A DNA stretch of 7,171 nucleotides from Candidatus Aenigmatarchaeota archaeon (GTDB lineage Archaea > Aenigmatarchaeota > Aenigmatarchaeia > QMZP01): assembly GCA_016202725.1 (NCBI GenBank), contig JACQOD010000061.1, positions 1-7,171 of the forward strand. The letters run 5' to 3'. Position 1 is the first letter of the stretch. Each line of letters opens with the position of its first letter. A program made the translations under genes and the position numbers. The notes under the pieces are model-generated. The model was not told where the DNA came from. It searched no databases and saw only the letters and a program-made list of their open reading frames with translations. Of the stretch, positions 1 through 4,666 are shown piece after piece.

Positions 1-89
1 AGCGAATGCCTGCGGATGCGCAATGGCATCATCTCCTCGTCCGAGGTCTTGAAGACGGTTCACGTTATGCTGTGGTTCGTCCTAAGGGT
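1..89 (-). repeat. Left copy of a dispersed ~85-90 bp repeat, cut by the window edge
   Basis: Read on the minus strand (89 to 1), this stretch aligns with 4518-4603 on the plus strand, so the two copies are inverted relative to each other. Identical blocks include 16 nt at 1-16 versus 4588-4603 (TCCGCAGGCATTCGCT) and 15 nt at 29-43 versus 4564-4578 (CGGACGAGGAGATGA), with shorter matches such as ACCACAG and GAACCGT further upstream. The copies differ by scattered substitutions and a net 3-nt indel. Identity runs right to position 1, so the repeat may continue outside the window. The copy begins 61 nt after the stop codon of the Mth938-like gene. No gene was otherwise found in 1-150. Its nature (IS end, gene fragment or structured RNA) is unresolved. 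Confidence 0.8.
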
Positions 90-150
90 ACGAGCTCGAC
101 CGCTGACCGGCCACCCACCGGGGAAGGGGGAGCAACTGCAACGCACGGCC

Positions 151-492
151 TCAGAGGGTGACGTGGAGGACGGCGACTGCCCGCTTGTTGCGGGCGATGA
201 GGCCGTTGAAGATGTCCGTGGCGTTCTCGGTCCGGTCGACGAAGAGCTTCACGCCCTTCTCCTCCGCCTTCTGGGTGAATTCCGGAAGAATCTTCACCGA
301 ACCCTGCATACCGGTTCCGATCACGATGGCCTGGGGCTCGCGCTTCAGCAGCTTCAGGAGCAGGCCGAAGCCCAGGAGGTGGAGCTTCTCGAGGTAGTCG
401 GCCTTGCCGTCCCACCAGACCACCATGTCGGAATAGTAGGTCTTGCCGTCCAGGACGATCTCTCCGTACGACACCTGGTCCACGCGGGGCAT
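151..492 (-). CDS. Mth938-like domain (DUF498/AAMDC family) protein
   Basis: This 113-residue protein is close to the usual length of single-domain Mth938-like proteins. The family signature is visible: an Ile/Val-rich strand leading into VIGTGMQG at residues 57-64, then a C-terminal block with FVDRT (84-88), a helix around FNGLIA (95-100) and a final VAVLHVTL strand (106-113), where relatives often end in an LH-x-T-C-like sequence. No signal peptide or membrane segment is present, so it is probably cytosolic. The family includes archaeal Mth938 and mitochondrial NDUFAF3; its biochemical role in archaea is not established and I infer none. The ATG at 492 fits because a TATA-like box lies about 25 nt upstream and no alternative start is nearby, implying a leaderless mRNA. 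It is transcribed divergently from the pilin-like gene at 648. The product family is fairly secure; the function is unknown. Confidence 0.88.
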   Translation of the reverse strand: MPRVDQVSYGEIVLDGKTYYSDMVVWWDGKADYLEKLHLLGFGLLLKLLKREPQAIVIGTGMQGSVKILPEFTQKAEEKGVKLFVDRTENATDIFNGLIARNKRAVAVLHVTL

Positions 493-513
493 ACCCTCTG
501 TTGGGGGCGCGGG

Positions 514-521
514 CTTTTATG
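514..521 (-). promoter_or_regulatory. Archaeal TATA box for the Mth938-like gene
   Basis: On the minus strand the sequence reads CATAAAAG, an A-rich island in a GC-rich stretch. Its centre is about 25 nt upstream of the ATG at 492, the distance at which archaeal transcription starts at or next to the start codon. A leaderless transcript is inferred. Confidence 0.65.
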
Positions 522-617
522 CTGGTGGTAATTGCAGGGGCGAAGGGTGGGGGTGACCGGATGTGGTCGCGCTCCCCCTCACGACATCACGCTGTTATAT
601 CCCGACCCGCGCCCAAG

Positions 618-626
618 ATATAAAAG
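618..626 (+). promoter_or_regulatory. Archaeal TATA box for the pilin-like gene
   Basis: ATATAAAAG is a near-consensus TATA element centred about 26 nt upstream of the ATG at 648. No Shine-Dalgarno sequence sits at a normal distance (only TAAGGAT touches the ATG), so a leaderless transcript is inferred. It is divergent from the box at 514-521 in the shared 155-nt spacer. Confidence 0.75.
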
Positions 627-647
627 CTTCCTCCGCCAAGTAAGGAT

Positions 648-950
648 ATGGTTTCGCGCAAGGCCATGTCGTCCACCATGGAGATCGTGGTGGCCGTGGT
701 CGTCATCTTGGTGGTGGCGTTCGTGATCCTCACCATCTTCTCCGGGGGGACCGGCAACGCCGCCAGCATCATCCAGCGCTGGCTCGGGCAAGTGCCTCAA
801 AATGCTTGTCCTAGTCCCGCGACATGTAAAACCTCCTGCAGCACACAGGAAACGAGCCTGTCGGGCGGGCTCTGTCCGCAGGGCCAGGTGTGCTGCCAGC
901 CAGTGACTGCATCCCCGGCGCCGGGTGGCGGCCTGTCGCGGCCTGTCTAA
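648..950 (+). CDS. Small pilin-like membrane protein with a six-Cys C-terminal domain
   Basis: The 100-residue product starts with a short basic segment (MVSRKAM) followed by a Ser/Thr/Glu stretch (residues 8-12) and a 19-residue Val/Ile-rich hydrophobic helix (13-31). This resembles a class III (archaeal prepilin) signal: basic residues, small residues, a Glu just before the helix. Cleavage by a PibD/FlaK-type peptidase near residues 5-7 is possible but the motif is not canonical. The rest is predicted to be extracellular: a linker, then six cysteines at 54, 60, 64, 76, 82 and 83 (spacing C-x5-C-x3-C-x11-C-x5-CC, ending GQVCC) that look suited to three disulfides in a knottin-like mini-domain. 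A Pro/Gly-rich tail follows. The start at 648 is chosen for its distance from the TATA box; in-frame ATGs at 666 and 678 would remove basic residues. I do not recognise a named family. A pilin, adhesin or small envelope protein are all possible. Confidence 0.8.
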   Translation: MVSRKAMSSTMEIVVAVVVILVVAFVILTIFSGGTGNAASIIQRWLGQVPQNACPSPATCKTSCSTQETSLSGGLCPQGQVCCQPVTASPAPGGGLSRPV

Positions 951-1054
951 ACTACCAGGGGTGAGCCCGGTCCTCTGTGATGATGGGCCTCCCTCCATTG
1001 CACGCACGCTCCGCGCCCAATCAGCGGGCATCGGTCGCCATCTGCACGTCCTGC

Positions 1055-1062
1055 ATATAAAG
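1055..1062 (+). promoter_or_regulatory. Archaeal TATA box for the scpAB operon
   Basis: ATATAAAG lies in the 166-nt gap after the pilin-like gene. Transcription should start about 25 nt downstream, near 1080-1085, leaving a leader of about 30-35 nt before the ATG at 1117, unlike the leaderless genes elsewhere in the window. The leader is GC-rich and ends in a five-T run (1110-1114) just before the start codon. GGGAGG at 1091-1096 is too far (about 20 nt) from the ATG to be a typical ribosome-binding site. Confidence 0.65.
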
Positions 1063-1116
1063 GGGTTCTGCCCTAAGTAATACTACAGCCGGGAGGCCGC
1101 TGCCGCGGGTTTTTCA

Positions 1117-2169
1117 ATGGACCACGGGGATCTCATGGGCATGATTACCTCTCCCAGTTCCTGGGAGCAGGTGCTCTACGAGGTGGTTGCCTGGGAGGGA
1201 TTGGACCCCTGGGACATCGACCTCCAGAAGCTGGCCGCCGGGTTCACGGCCTACGTCGGCAAGCTCGAAGAGATGGACTTCAAGGTCCCCGCCAAGTACG
1301 TCATGATCGCGGCCATCCTGCTCCGGATGAAGACCGATCACCTGCCCCTGCTGAACTACTTCAACCAGCCGCCCGAGGCCGAGCCTCTCGAGGGGGAAGG
1401 GGAGGCCATTCCCGGGGTCGAAGACCCGGTGATCAACGCCCTCACCATCCCCCCCCGGAGGATCCCGACCCGGAAGATCATCATCGCCGACCTGGTGGAC
1501 GCCCTCCGCAAGGTGATGGGTTCTTCGGAGCGGCGCAGCGAGCGCATGGAAACCGCCAAGCAGACCATCAGGCTCAAGCAGGACGACATCTCCCGACGCA
1601 TCGGCACCCTGTACGAGAAGATCAACAGCATCCTGGGCAAGATGAAGAAAGAGGAAGTGGAGTTCTCCACCCTGGTTCCGACCTGGACGCGGCCGGAGGT
1701 GGCCAATACCTTCCTTCCCCTGGTCTTCCTGGACCACGAACAGAAAGTGGAATGCAGGCAGGAGGAGGTCTTCCAGGAGATCTACGTGCGCCGGGGAGCT
1801 GCGGCGAATGGGACGGCGAAGGCCGGACCAGTGCACGAAGCCAGCCATCCCGCGCCGCAGAAGGCTGCCTCCCCCCGGCAGCTCCTGAACGCCTCTCCCG
1901 ATCACCCAGCCAGGAACGCCAAGGCCGCTCCCCCGGCTGCTCCCGCGGCATCCCCCGTACCGCCGGGACCGCGTCCTTCCGCGCCGGGGCCGGAACCCGC
2001 GCCCCCTGCCCGGAAGCAGGCAGGCATGTCCTCCACCGGCCTCCGGCTGGTCGCGCTGGACGAGCCTCCCGGCAGGATCCTGCGGGCGGCGAGGCGCATG
2101 CTGCAAAGCGCGCCAGTGAAAAAAGCCGCCAAGCACGCAGGGATAAAAACCCGGGGGCGGAAGAGGTGA
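1117..2169 (+). CDS. scpA: ScpA, kleisin subunit of the SMC-ScpAB chromosome complex, with long Ala/Pro-rich tail
   Basis: ScpA bridges the SMC heads and binds ScpB in the complex that organises and segregates chromosomes. The N-terminal kleisin domain is clear: WEQVLYEVV (16-24), then the hallmark DPWDIDLQKLA (30-40), and a helix ending in RMKTDHLPLL (70-79). A charged linker (85-120) and a helical region (120-180) follow. The C-terminal winged helix that contacts the SMC head is at about 181-226 (VEFSTLV, VANTFLPLVFLD, EVFQEIYV). Family members usually end here, near 230-270 residues. This one continues to 350 with a low-complexity Ala/Pro tail (229-300) and a basic end (KTRGRKR), probably disordered. 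No start codon lies in frame between the stop at 1078-1080 and 1117; ATGs at 1135 or 1141 are alternatives and would still keep the domain. It forms an operon with scpB, 2 nt downstream. No smc gene is in the window. Confidence 0.93.
   Translation: MDHGDLMGMITSPSSWEQVLYEVVAWEGLDPWDIDLQKLAAGFTAYVGKLEEMDFKVPAKYVMIAAILLRMKTDHLPLLNYFNQPPEAEPLEGEGEAIPGVEDPVINALTIPPRRIPTRKIIIADLVDALRKVMGSSERRSERMETAKQTIRLKQDDISRRIGTLYEKINSILGKMKKEEVEFSTLVPTWTRPEVANTFLPLVFLDHEQKVECRQEEVFQEIYVRRGAAANGTAKAGPVHEASHPAPQKAASPRQLLNASPDHPARNAKAAPPAAPAASPVPPGPRPSAPGPEPAPPARKQAGMSSTGLRLVALDEPPGRILRAARRMLQSAPVKKAAKHAGIKTRGRKR
2163..2169 (+). promoter_or_regulatory. scpB: Ribosome-binding site of scpB overlapping the scpA stop
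   Basis: GAGGTGA matches the archaeal anti-Shine-Dalgarno region and includes the scpA TGA stop. It ends 2 nt before the scpB ATG, a short spacing that suits translational coupling by ribosomes finishing scpA. It supports 2172 as the scpB start, although the frame is open further upstream. Confidence 0.6.
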
Positions 2170-2171
2170 CC

Positions 2172-3281
2172 ATGGACGAGAAGCGACTGGTCGAGGCAGC
2201 CCTGTTCATCAGCCATAAACCGCTGGACCTCCAGGACCTCGCGAAGGTCACGGGCCTCAGCTCCCTGGGCTTCCTGAAGCAGATCATTGACCAGCTCCGG
2301 AGCGAGTACCAGGAGCGGGGGATTGACATCATCGAGCAGGGGGGACGATGGAGCATGCACGTCAAGGCAGCGCTGCTGCCCGCGGTGGCGTCGCTGACCC
2401 CCCACCAGGACCTGCCCGAGGGGCCGAAGCGCACGCTTGCGCTGGTGGTCTACAAGGAGCCGGTCAAGCAGTCGGACATCATCCGCATCCAGGGCACCAA
2501 AGCCTACAGCTACGTCAAGCAGCTGGCCAAGCTGGGCCTCCTGAAGGCCGAGGAAAAAGGCCACACGAAAATACTGTCAGCCACGTCGGAGCTGGAGGCG
2601 TACTTCGGCATGGAGAAGGCCAAGATCCGGGAGCAACTCCTGGCGGCCAAGCCCCCCGCTGCCGCTCCCGCAGAAGCGGAGGAACCGGTCAAGCTTCCCG
2701 AGGACGCTCATCCCGTTCGCGCGGCTGCGAAAAAGCGCGCGCCGGCGCCTGCTGCCCCGGAGGAAGCTGATGCTCCCCAATCCGCTCGAAGCCGCGCTGC
2801 CACCACATCCCAAGCACCGCCAGCGCCGCGGCCTCCGCAAGCCAGGCGCCGAAACACCCCTGTTCCCGCGCAGCAGCCGAGCTTCGAGGCCGCCGAGGAG
2901 CGGCTCGACGCCCTCCCGGAGGAGGAGCCTGCTGCTCCGGCTAAGGAGCGTGCAGCGCGCGCGCCTGCGACCGTTGAGGCGCACGCTCCCTCCGTTGCAG
3001 CCCCACAAACCTTCTCCCCTGACCCGGAGCTGGGCATCCCTCCCGAGCCGGCCGCGGCTGCCCCTTCCAGGAAGGTGCTGGAGGTATTGAAGGTGCGCGA
3101 GGCCGTGCTGGAGGCGGAGGCCCCGCCAGCCACCCACGCCAAGACCCGCGCGCGATCTGGAACGCCATCGAAGGGCGCACCGGTCGCGGCCCGGTCGGAC
3201 AAGGGATCGAAGGGAAAGGCTGCCCATCCTGATCAAAAGCCGCAGCTGCCCCGCAAGCCTGCGGATGACGAGCTGCTGTAA
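2172..3281 (+). CDS. scpB: ScpB, winged-helix partner of ScpA, with ~210-residue low-complexity tail
   Basis: ScpB binds ScpA and helps control SMC activity. The ATG at 2172 gives a 369-residue protein beginning MDEKRLVEAALFISHKPLDL, the usual ScpB opening helix. The first winged-helix domain spans about 1-75 and the second about 80-145, including TLALVVYKEPVKQSDII (88-104) and the KAYSYVKQLAKLGLL recognition-helix block (110-124). ScpB proteins are normally about 170-200 residues. Here residues 155-369 form a tail rich in Ala, Pro, Glu, Lys and Arg, with acidic and basic patches, one short likely helix (KVLEVLKVREAVLEAE, 301-316) and an acidic end (DDELL). The tail keeps the gene's reading frame and GC-rich codon use, so frameshift readthrough is unlikely. 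The frame is open upstream to 1752, but that stretch is out-of-frame scpA and is excluded. Confidence 0.92.
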   Translation: MDEKRLVEAALFISHKPLDLQDLAKVTGLSSLGFLKQIIDQLRSEYQERGIDIIEQGGRWSMHVKAALLPAVASLTPHQDLPEGPKRTLALVVYKEPVKQSDIIRIQGTKAYSYVKQLAKLGLLKAEEKGHTKILSATSELEAYFGMEKAKIREQLLAAKPPAAAPAEAEEPVKLPEDAHPVRAAAKKRAPAPAAPEEADAPQSARSRAATTSQAPPAPRPPQARRRNTPVPAQQPSFEAAEERLDALPEEEPAAPAKERAARAPATVEAHAPSVAAPQTFSPDPELGIPPEPAAAAPSRKVLEVLKVREAVLEAEAPPATHAKTRARSGTPSKGAPVAARSDKGSKGKAAHPDQKPQLPRKPADDELL

Positions 3282-3298
3282 GTGGCCGACAGGAAATA

Positions 3299-3317
3299 AT
3301 GGGGCCAATGGCCCCAT
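3299..3317. repeat. Inverted repeat (8-bp arms, 3-nt loop) just after scpB
   Basis: ATGGGGCC and GGCCCCAT are perfect arms around AAT, starting 18 nt after the scpB stop. In RNA this would be a very stable hairpin. It could stabilise the 3' end of the scpAB mRNA or aid termination, but no T run follows, and archaeal termination normally depends on T runs rather than hairpins. The role is inferred only from position. Confidence 0.65.
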
Positions 3318-3330
3318 GCCCGAACCAGCA

Positions 3331-3480
3331 AACTACCCGCCGCTGCAGCGGCGGGCGTTTGACGCCGACGTATGTGTTTAGCTCATTGACCACTGCAGGT
3401 GCTCTTGGTGCTGATTTCATTGTTCCCGCATTGTTGGAAACCGATAGCATGCGTTTGGCAGCTACGCACGCACACGCCGA
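3331..3480 (-). mobile_element. Possible remnant of an IS200/IS605-type (tnpB) 3' end
   Basis: This is a weak call. The segment has lower GC than its neighbours and, on the minus strand, is open from 3480 through the palindrome at 3355-3336. The translation includes NNAGTMK and NTYVGVKRPP, vaguely like the degenerate tail after the zinc ribbon of TnpB, with the gene followed by a GC-rich hairpin as in such elements. No RuvC-like or Cys4 zinc motif is present, and a TAG in the same frame at 3483-3481 closes the frame upstream, so at most a fragment remains. It could equally be non-coding sequence. Confidence 0.2.
3336..3355. repeat. Perfect 20-bp palindrome in the scpB downstream region
   Basis: CCCGCCGCTG is followed directly by its reverse complement CAGCGGCGGG, flanked by AACTA on the left and CGTTT on the right. 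Perfect palindromes of this length are unexpected by chance. It may be a hairpin at the 3' end of the scpAB transcript, a protein-binding site, or the terminal hairpin of an IS200/IS605-type element. The CTACCCGCC-type flank resembles such ends as I remember them. No transposase ORF is intact nearby. Confidence 0.7.
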
Positions 3481-3563
3481 CTAATCCAGGAATGGCCAGC
3501 GTTCCGCGCCCGTGATGGCTGCCCACCCCCACGCCCAGGCGCGTGCCATTCATCTGCGGGCCA

Positions 3564-3595
3564 AGGCCCCGCAGGGTGCTGGCGGCGCGGGGCCT
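3564..3595 (+). other. GC-rich stem-loop upstream of the Cys-rich/CARDB gene
   Basis: AGGCCCCGC (3564-3572) pairs with GCGGGGCCT (3587-3595) around a 14-nt loop. It lies 52 nt upstream of the ATG at 3647, probably inside the leader if transcription starts further upstream. In such GC-rich DNA some stems arise by chance. Confidence 0.4.
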
Positions 3596-3646
3596 ACACA
3601 CGCACCGCCCCTCCACGCCGGGGAACGGCGCCATCGGGGGTCTGCC

Positions 3647-4456
3647 ATGGTGCTGACACGCCTGGCCGGCGCCCTGAAGGGGGTTGCCCAGCGGCCTGCC
3701 CTGAAGCCCGCGCGGGTGCTCTGGCACCGCCTGGGACGGAAGGGGCGCATCGGCCTGGCGGCTGCCGTCGTCGCGGCCCTGGCCGTGATCGCGCTGCTTC
3801 CCCCGCCCCCTGTGCCCGTCGCCGTCGCGGAGCGGGTGCCCTGCCTGGACTCTGACCAGGGGAGCTTGCCCACGGTGCGAGGCACCTGCGCGGACCGGGA
3901 GAACTTCACCGACACCTGCCTGACCGGCCAGACCCTGCTGGAGTACGCCTGCGCCGACGAGTCGTGCGTCGTGCAGCGCGTGGACTGCCACACCCTGGGG
4001 AAAGTATGCTCCGCAGGAGCGTGCAACGGGACGTATGCGCCCCCGGTGGTGAACCTGACCCCGGAGCTTCCGAAGGTGCCCGACCTCACGGTCCAGTCGG
4101 TCTGGGCGCGAGTCTTCAATGAGACCAAGACCAACACCACGGTCAACACCTCGGGCAACATCAGCTACAGCGTGACCTTCCGCATCGTCGCGACGGTCCT
4201 GGTGAGCGTCCGCAACATCGGCGGCGCGCCTGCCTACCCGTCCAAGCTGAACCTGTCCATGCGCGGCAGGACCGTCGAGGACAAGGTGGTGGACACCCCC
4301 ATCATCCTCCCCGGGGAGATGGGGTCGGCGGTGGCGAACTTCACCCTGGATGGGGCGGGGAATTACCTGGTCTTGGCAGACGCGGACATCCTCCACGAGA
4401 TCGAGGAGATCAGCGAGGGCAACAACCGAGGAGCGGGGAACTTCTCGGTGAGTTGA
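3647..4456 (+). CDS. Membrane-anchored surface protein with an eight-Cys module and a CARDB domain
   Basis: With the ATG at 3647 (GGGGGT five nt upstream) the protein has 269 residues. A basic cytoplasmic N-terminus (1-34) leads to one hydrophobic segment (35-51), so it is probably a signal anchor with the rest outside. Residues 66-126 hold eight cysteines (66, 81, 91, 102, 107, 114, 121, 126) in a module of the form C-x-DSD-x-G, D-x-C, LxEYxC, ending in C-x4-C. I associate this style with DPANN and some CPR surface proteins. Residues 146-269 read as a CARDB-type Ig-like domain: PDLTV strand, VRNIGGAPA, ILPGE, GNYLVLADAD, and the closing EISEGNN. Ten N-glycosylation sequons (N86, 127, 136, 158, 163, 167, 171, 202, 231, 265) support surface exposure. 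An upstream GTG at 3512 is possible but adds only low-complexity sequence. Adhesion or envelope structure is the likely role; partners are unknown. Confidence 0.85.
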   Translation: MVLTRLAGALKGVAQRPALKPARVLWHRLGRKGRIGLAAAVVAALAVIALLPPPPVPVAVAERVPCLDSDQGSLPTVRGTCADRENFTDTCLTGQTLLEYACADESCVVQRVDCHTLGKVCSAGACNGTYAPPVVNLTPELPKVPDLTVQSVWARVFNETKTNTTVNTSGNISYSVTFRIVATVLVSVRNIGGAPAYPSKLNLSMRGRTVEDKVVDTPIILPGEMGSAVANFTLDGAGNYLVLADADILHEIEEISEGNNRGAGNFSVS

Positions 4457-4517
4457 AGGTTCCCCGCCAGGCGCTCCCTTCCAGACCCACCAGCGCTGCG
4501 AGACAACAACCGGCCAC

Positions 4518-4603
4518 ACCCTCAGGGCAGACCACAGAATACATTGAACCGTGCAGAAGGTCGCGGACGAGGAGATGAGGTCAAGCGTCCGCAGGCATTC
4601 GCT
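4518..4603 (+). repeat. Right copy of the dispersed ~85-90 bp repeat
   Basis: This aligns with positions 89-1 read on the minus strand. It begins 61 nt after the stop codon of the Cys-rich/CARDB gene, the same offset as the other copy from its upstream gene. Within it, GCGGACG (4563-4569) can pair with CGTCCGC (4586-4592) to expose a purine-rich loop containing AGGAGATGA; the left copy can form a similar stem with a 2-nt bulge. In one reading frame both copies also read a shared pattern (TLR, a TGA stop, TV, DEEM, RRHSL), and two of the differences (GTC/GTG, CTT/CTC) are synonymous there. So it may be a gene fragment, an element end or a structured RNA. Confidence 0.8.
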
Positions 4604-4635
4604 CCATCCTCAATGGAAGCACACCATCAGCCCGG

Positions 4636-4640
4636 AAAAA
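4636..4640 (-). terminator. T-run terminator candidate for the leftward gene at 4667-5617
   Basis: Five T residues on the minus strand (A run on the plus strand) lie 27 nt past the stop codon at 4667-4669, within an A/T-rich island between convergent genes. Oligo-T tracts are the usual archaeal termination signal. Confidence 0.4.
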
Positions 4641-4647
4641 TGGACAG

Positions 4648-4655
4648 TTTATTTT
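4648..4655 (+). terminator. T-run terminator candidate for rightward transcription from the CARDB gene
   Basis: TTTATTTT is the first T-rich tract downstream of the stop at 4456, about 190 nt away and past the right repeat copy. If this is the real terminator, the repeat is transcribed as part of the 3' untranslated region. Confidence 0.4.
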
Positions 4656-4666
4656 GTGGCAACACC

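Larger units (their letters stand above)
3282..3646. other. 365-nt intergenic region between scpB and the Cys-rich/CARDB gene
   Basis: No convincing gene lies here. It contains two hairpin-forming palindromes (3299-3317 and 3336-3355), a stretch with visibly lower GC (about 3356-3480) that may be a decayed insertion-sequence end, and a GC-rich segment with a 9-bp stem (3564-3595). A plus-strand frame starting at GTG 3512 runs into the downstream gene, but its Ala/His/Pro-rich translation looks non-coding. No good TATA box is visible for the gene at 3647. Confidence 0.6.

Noticed and set aside
593..600. Second A/T-rich TATA-like element (TTATAT) in the divergent spacer
   Set aside because: It is about 50 nt from the start at 648 and about 100 nt from the start at 492; better placed boxes serve both genes.
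977..983. GTGATGA, a perfect box C motif suggesting a C/D box sRNA after the pilin-like gene
   Set aside because: No box D (CTGA) or D'/C' pair lies at a workable distance on the plus strand.
951..1050. Possible third, diverged copy of the dispersed repeat (GATGATG ... CCATTGC ... TCCGC)
   Set aside because: Alignment needs several gaps and lacks the long exact blocks seen between the other two copies.
1752..2171. Upstream in-frame extension of scpB giving a 509-residue protein
   Set aside because: This stretch overlaps the scpA coding region in another frame, has shadow-like composition, and the RBS and conserved ScpB N-terminus mark 2172.
3512..3646. GTG-initiated 45-residue N-terminal extension of the CARDB surface protein
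   Set aside because: It is Ala/His/Pro-rich without family features; ATG 3647 has a purine-rich site five nt upstream and places the membrane anchor normally.
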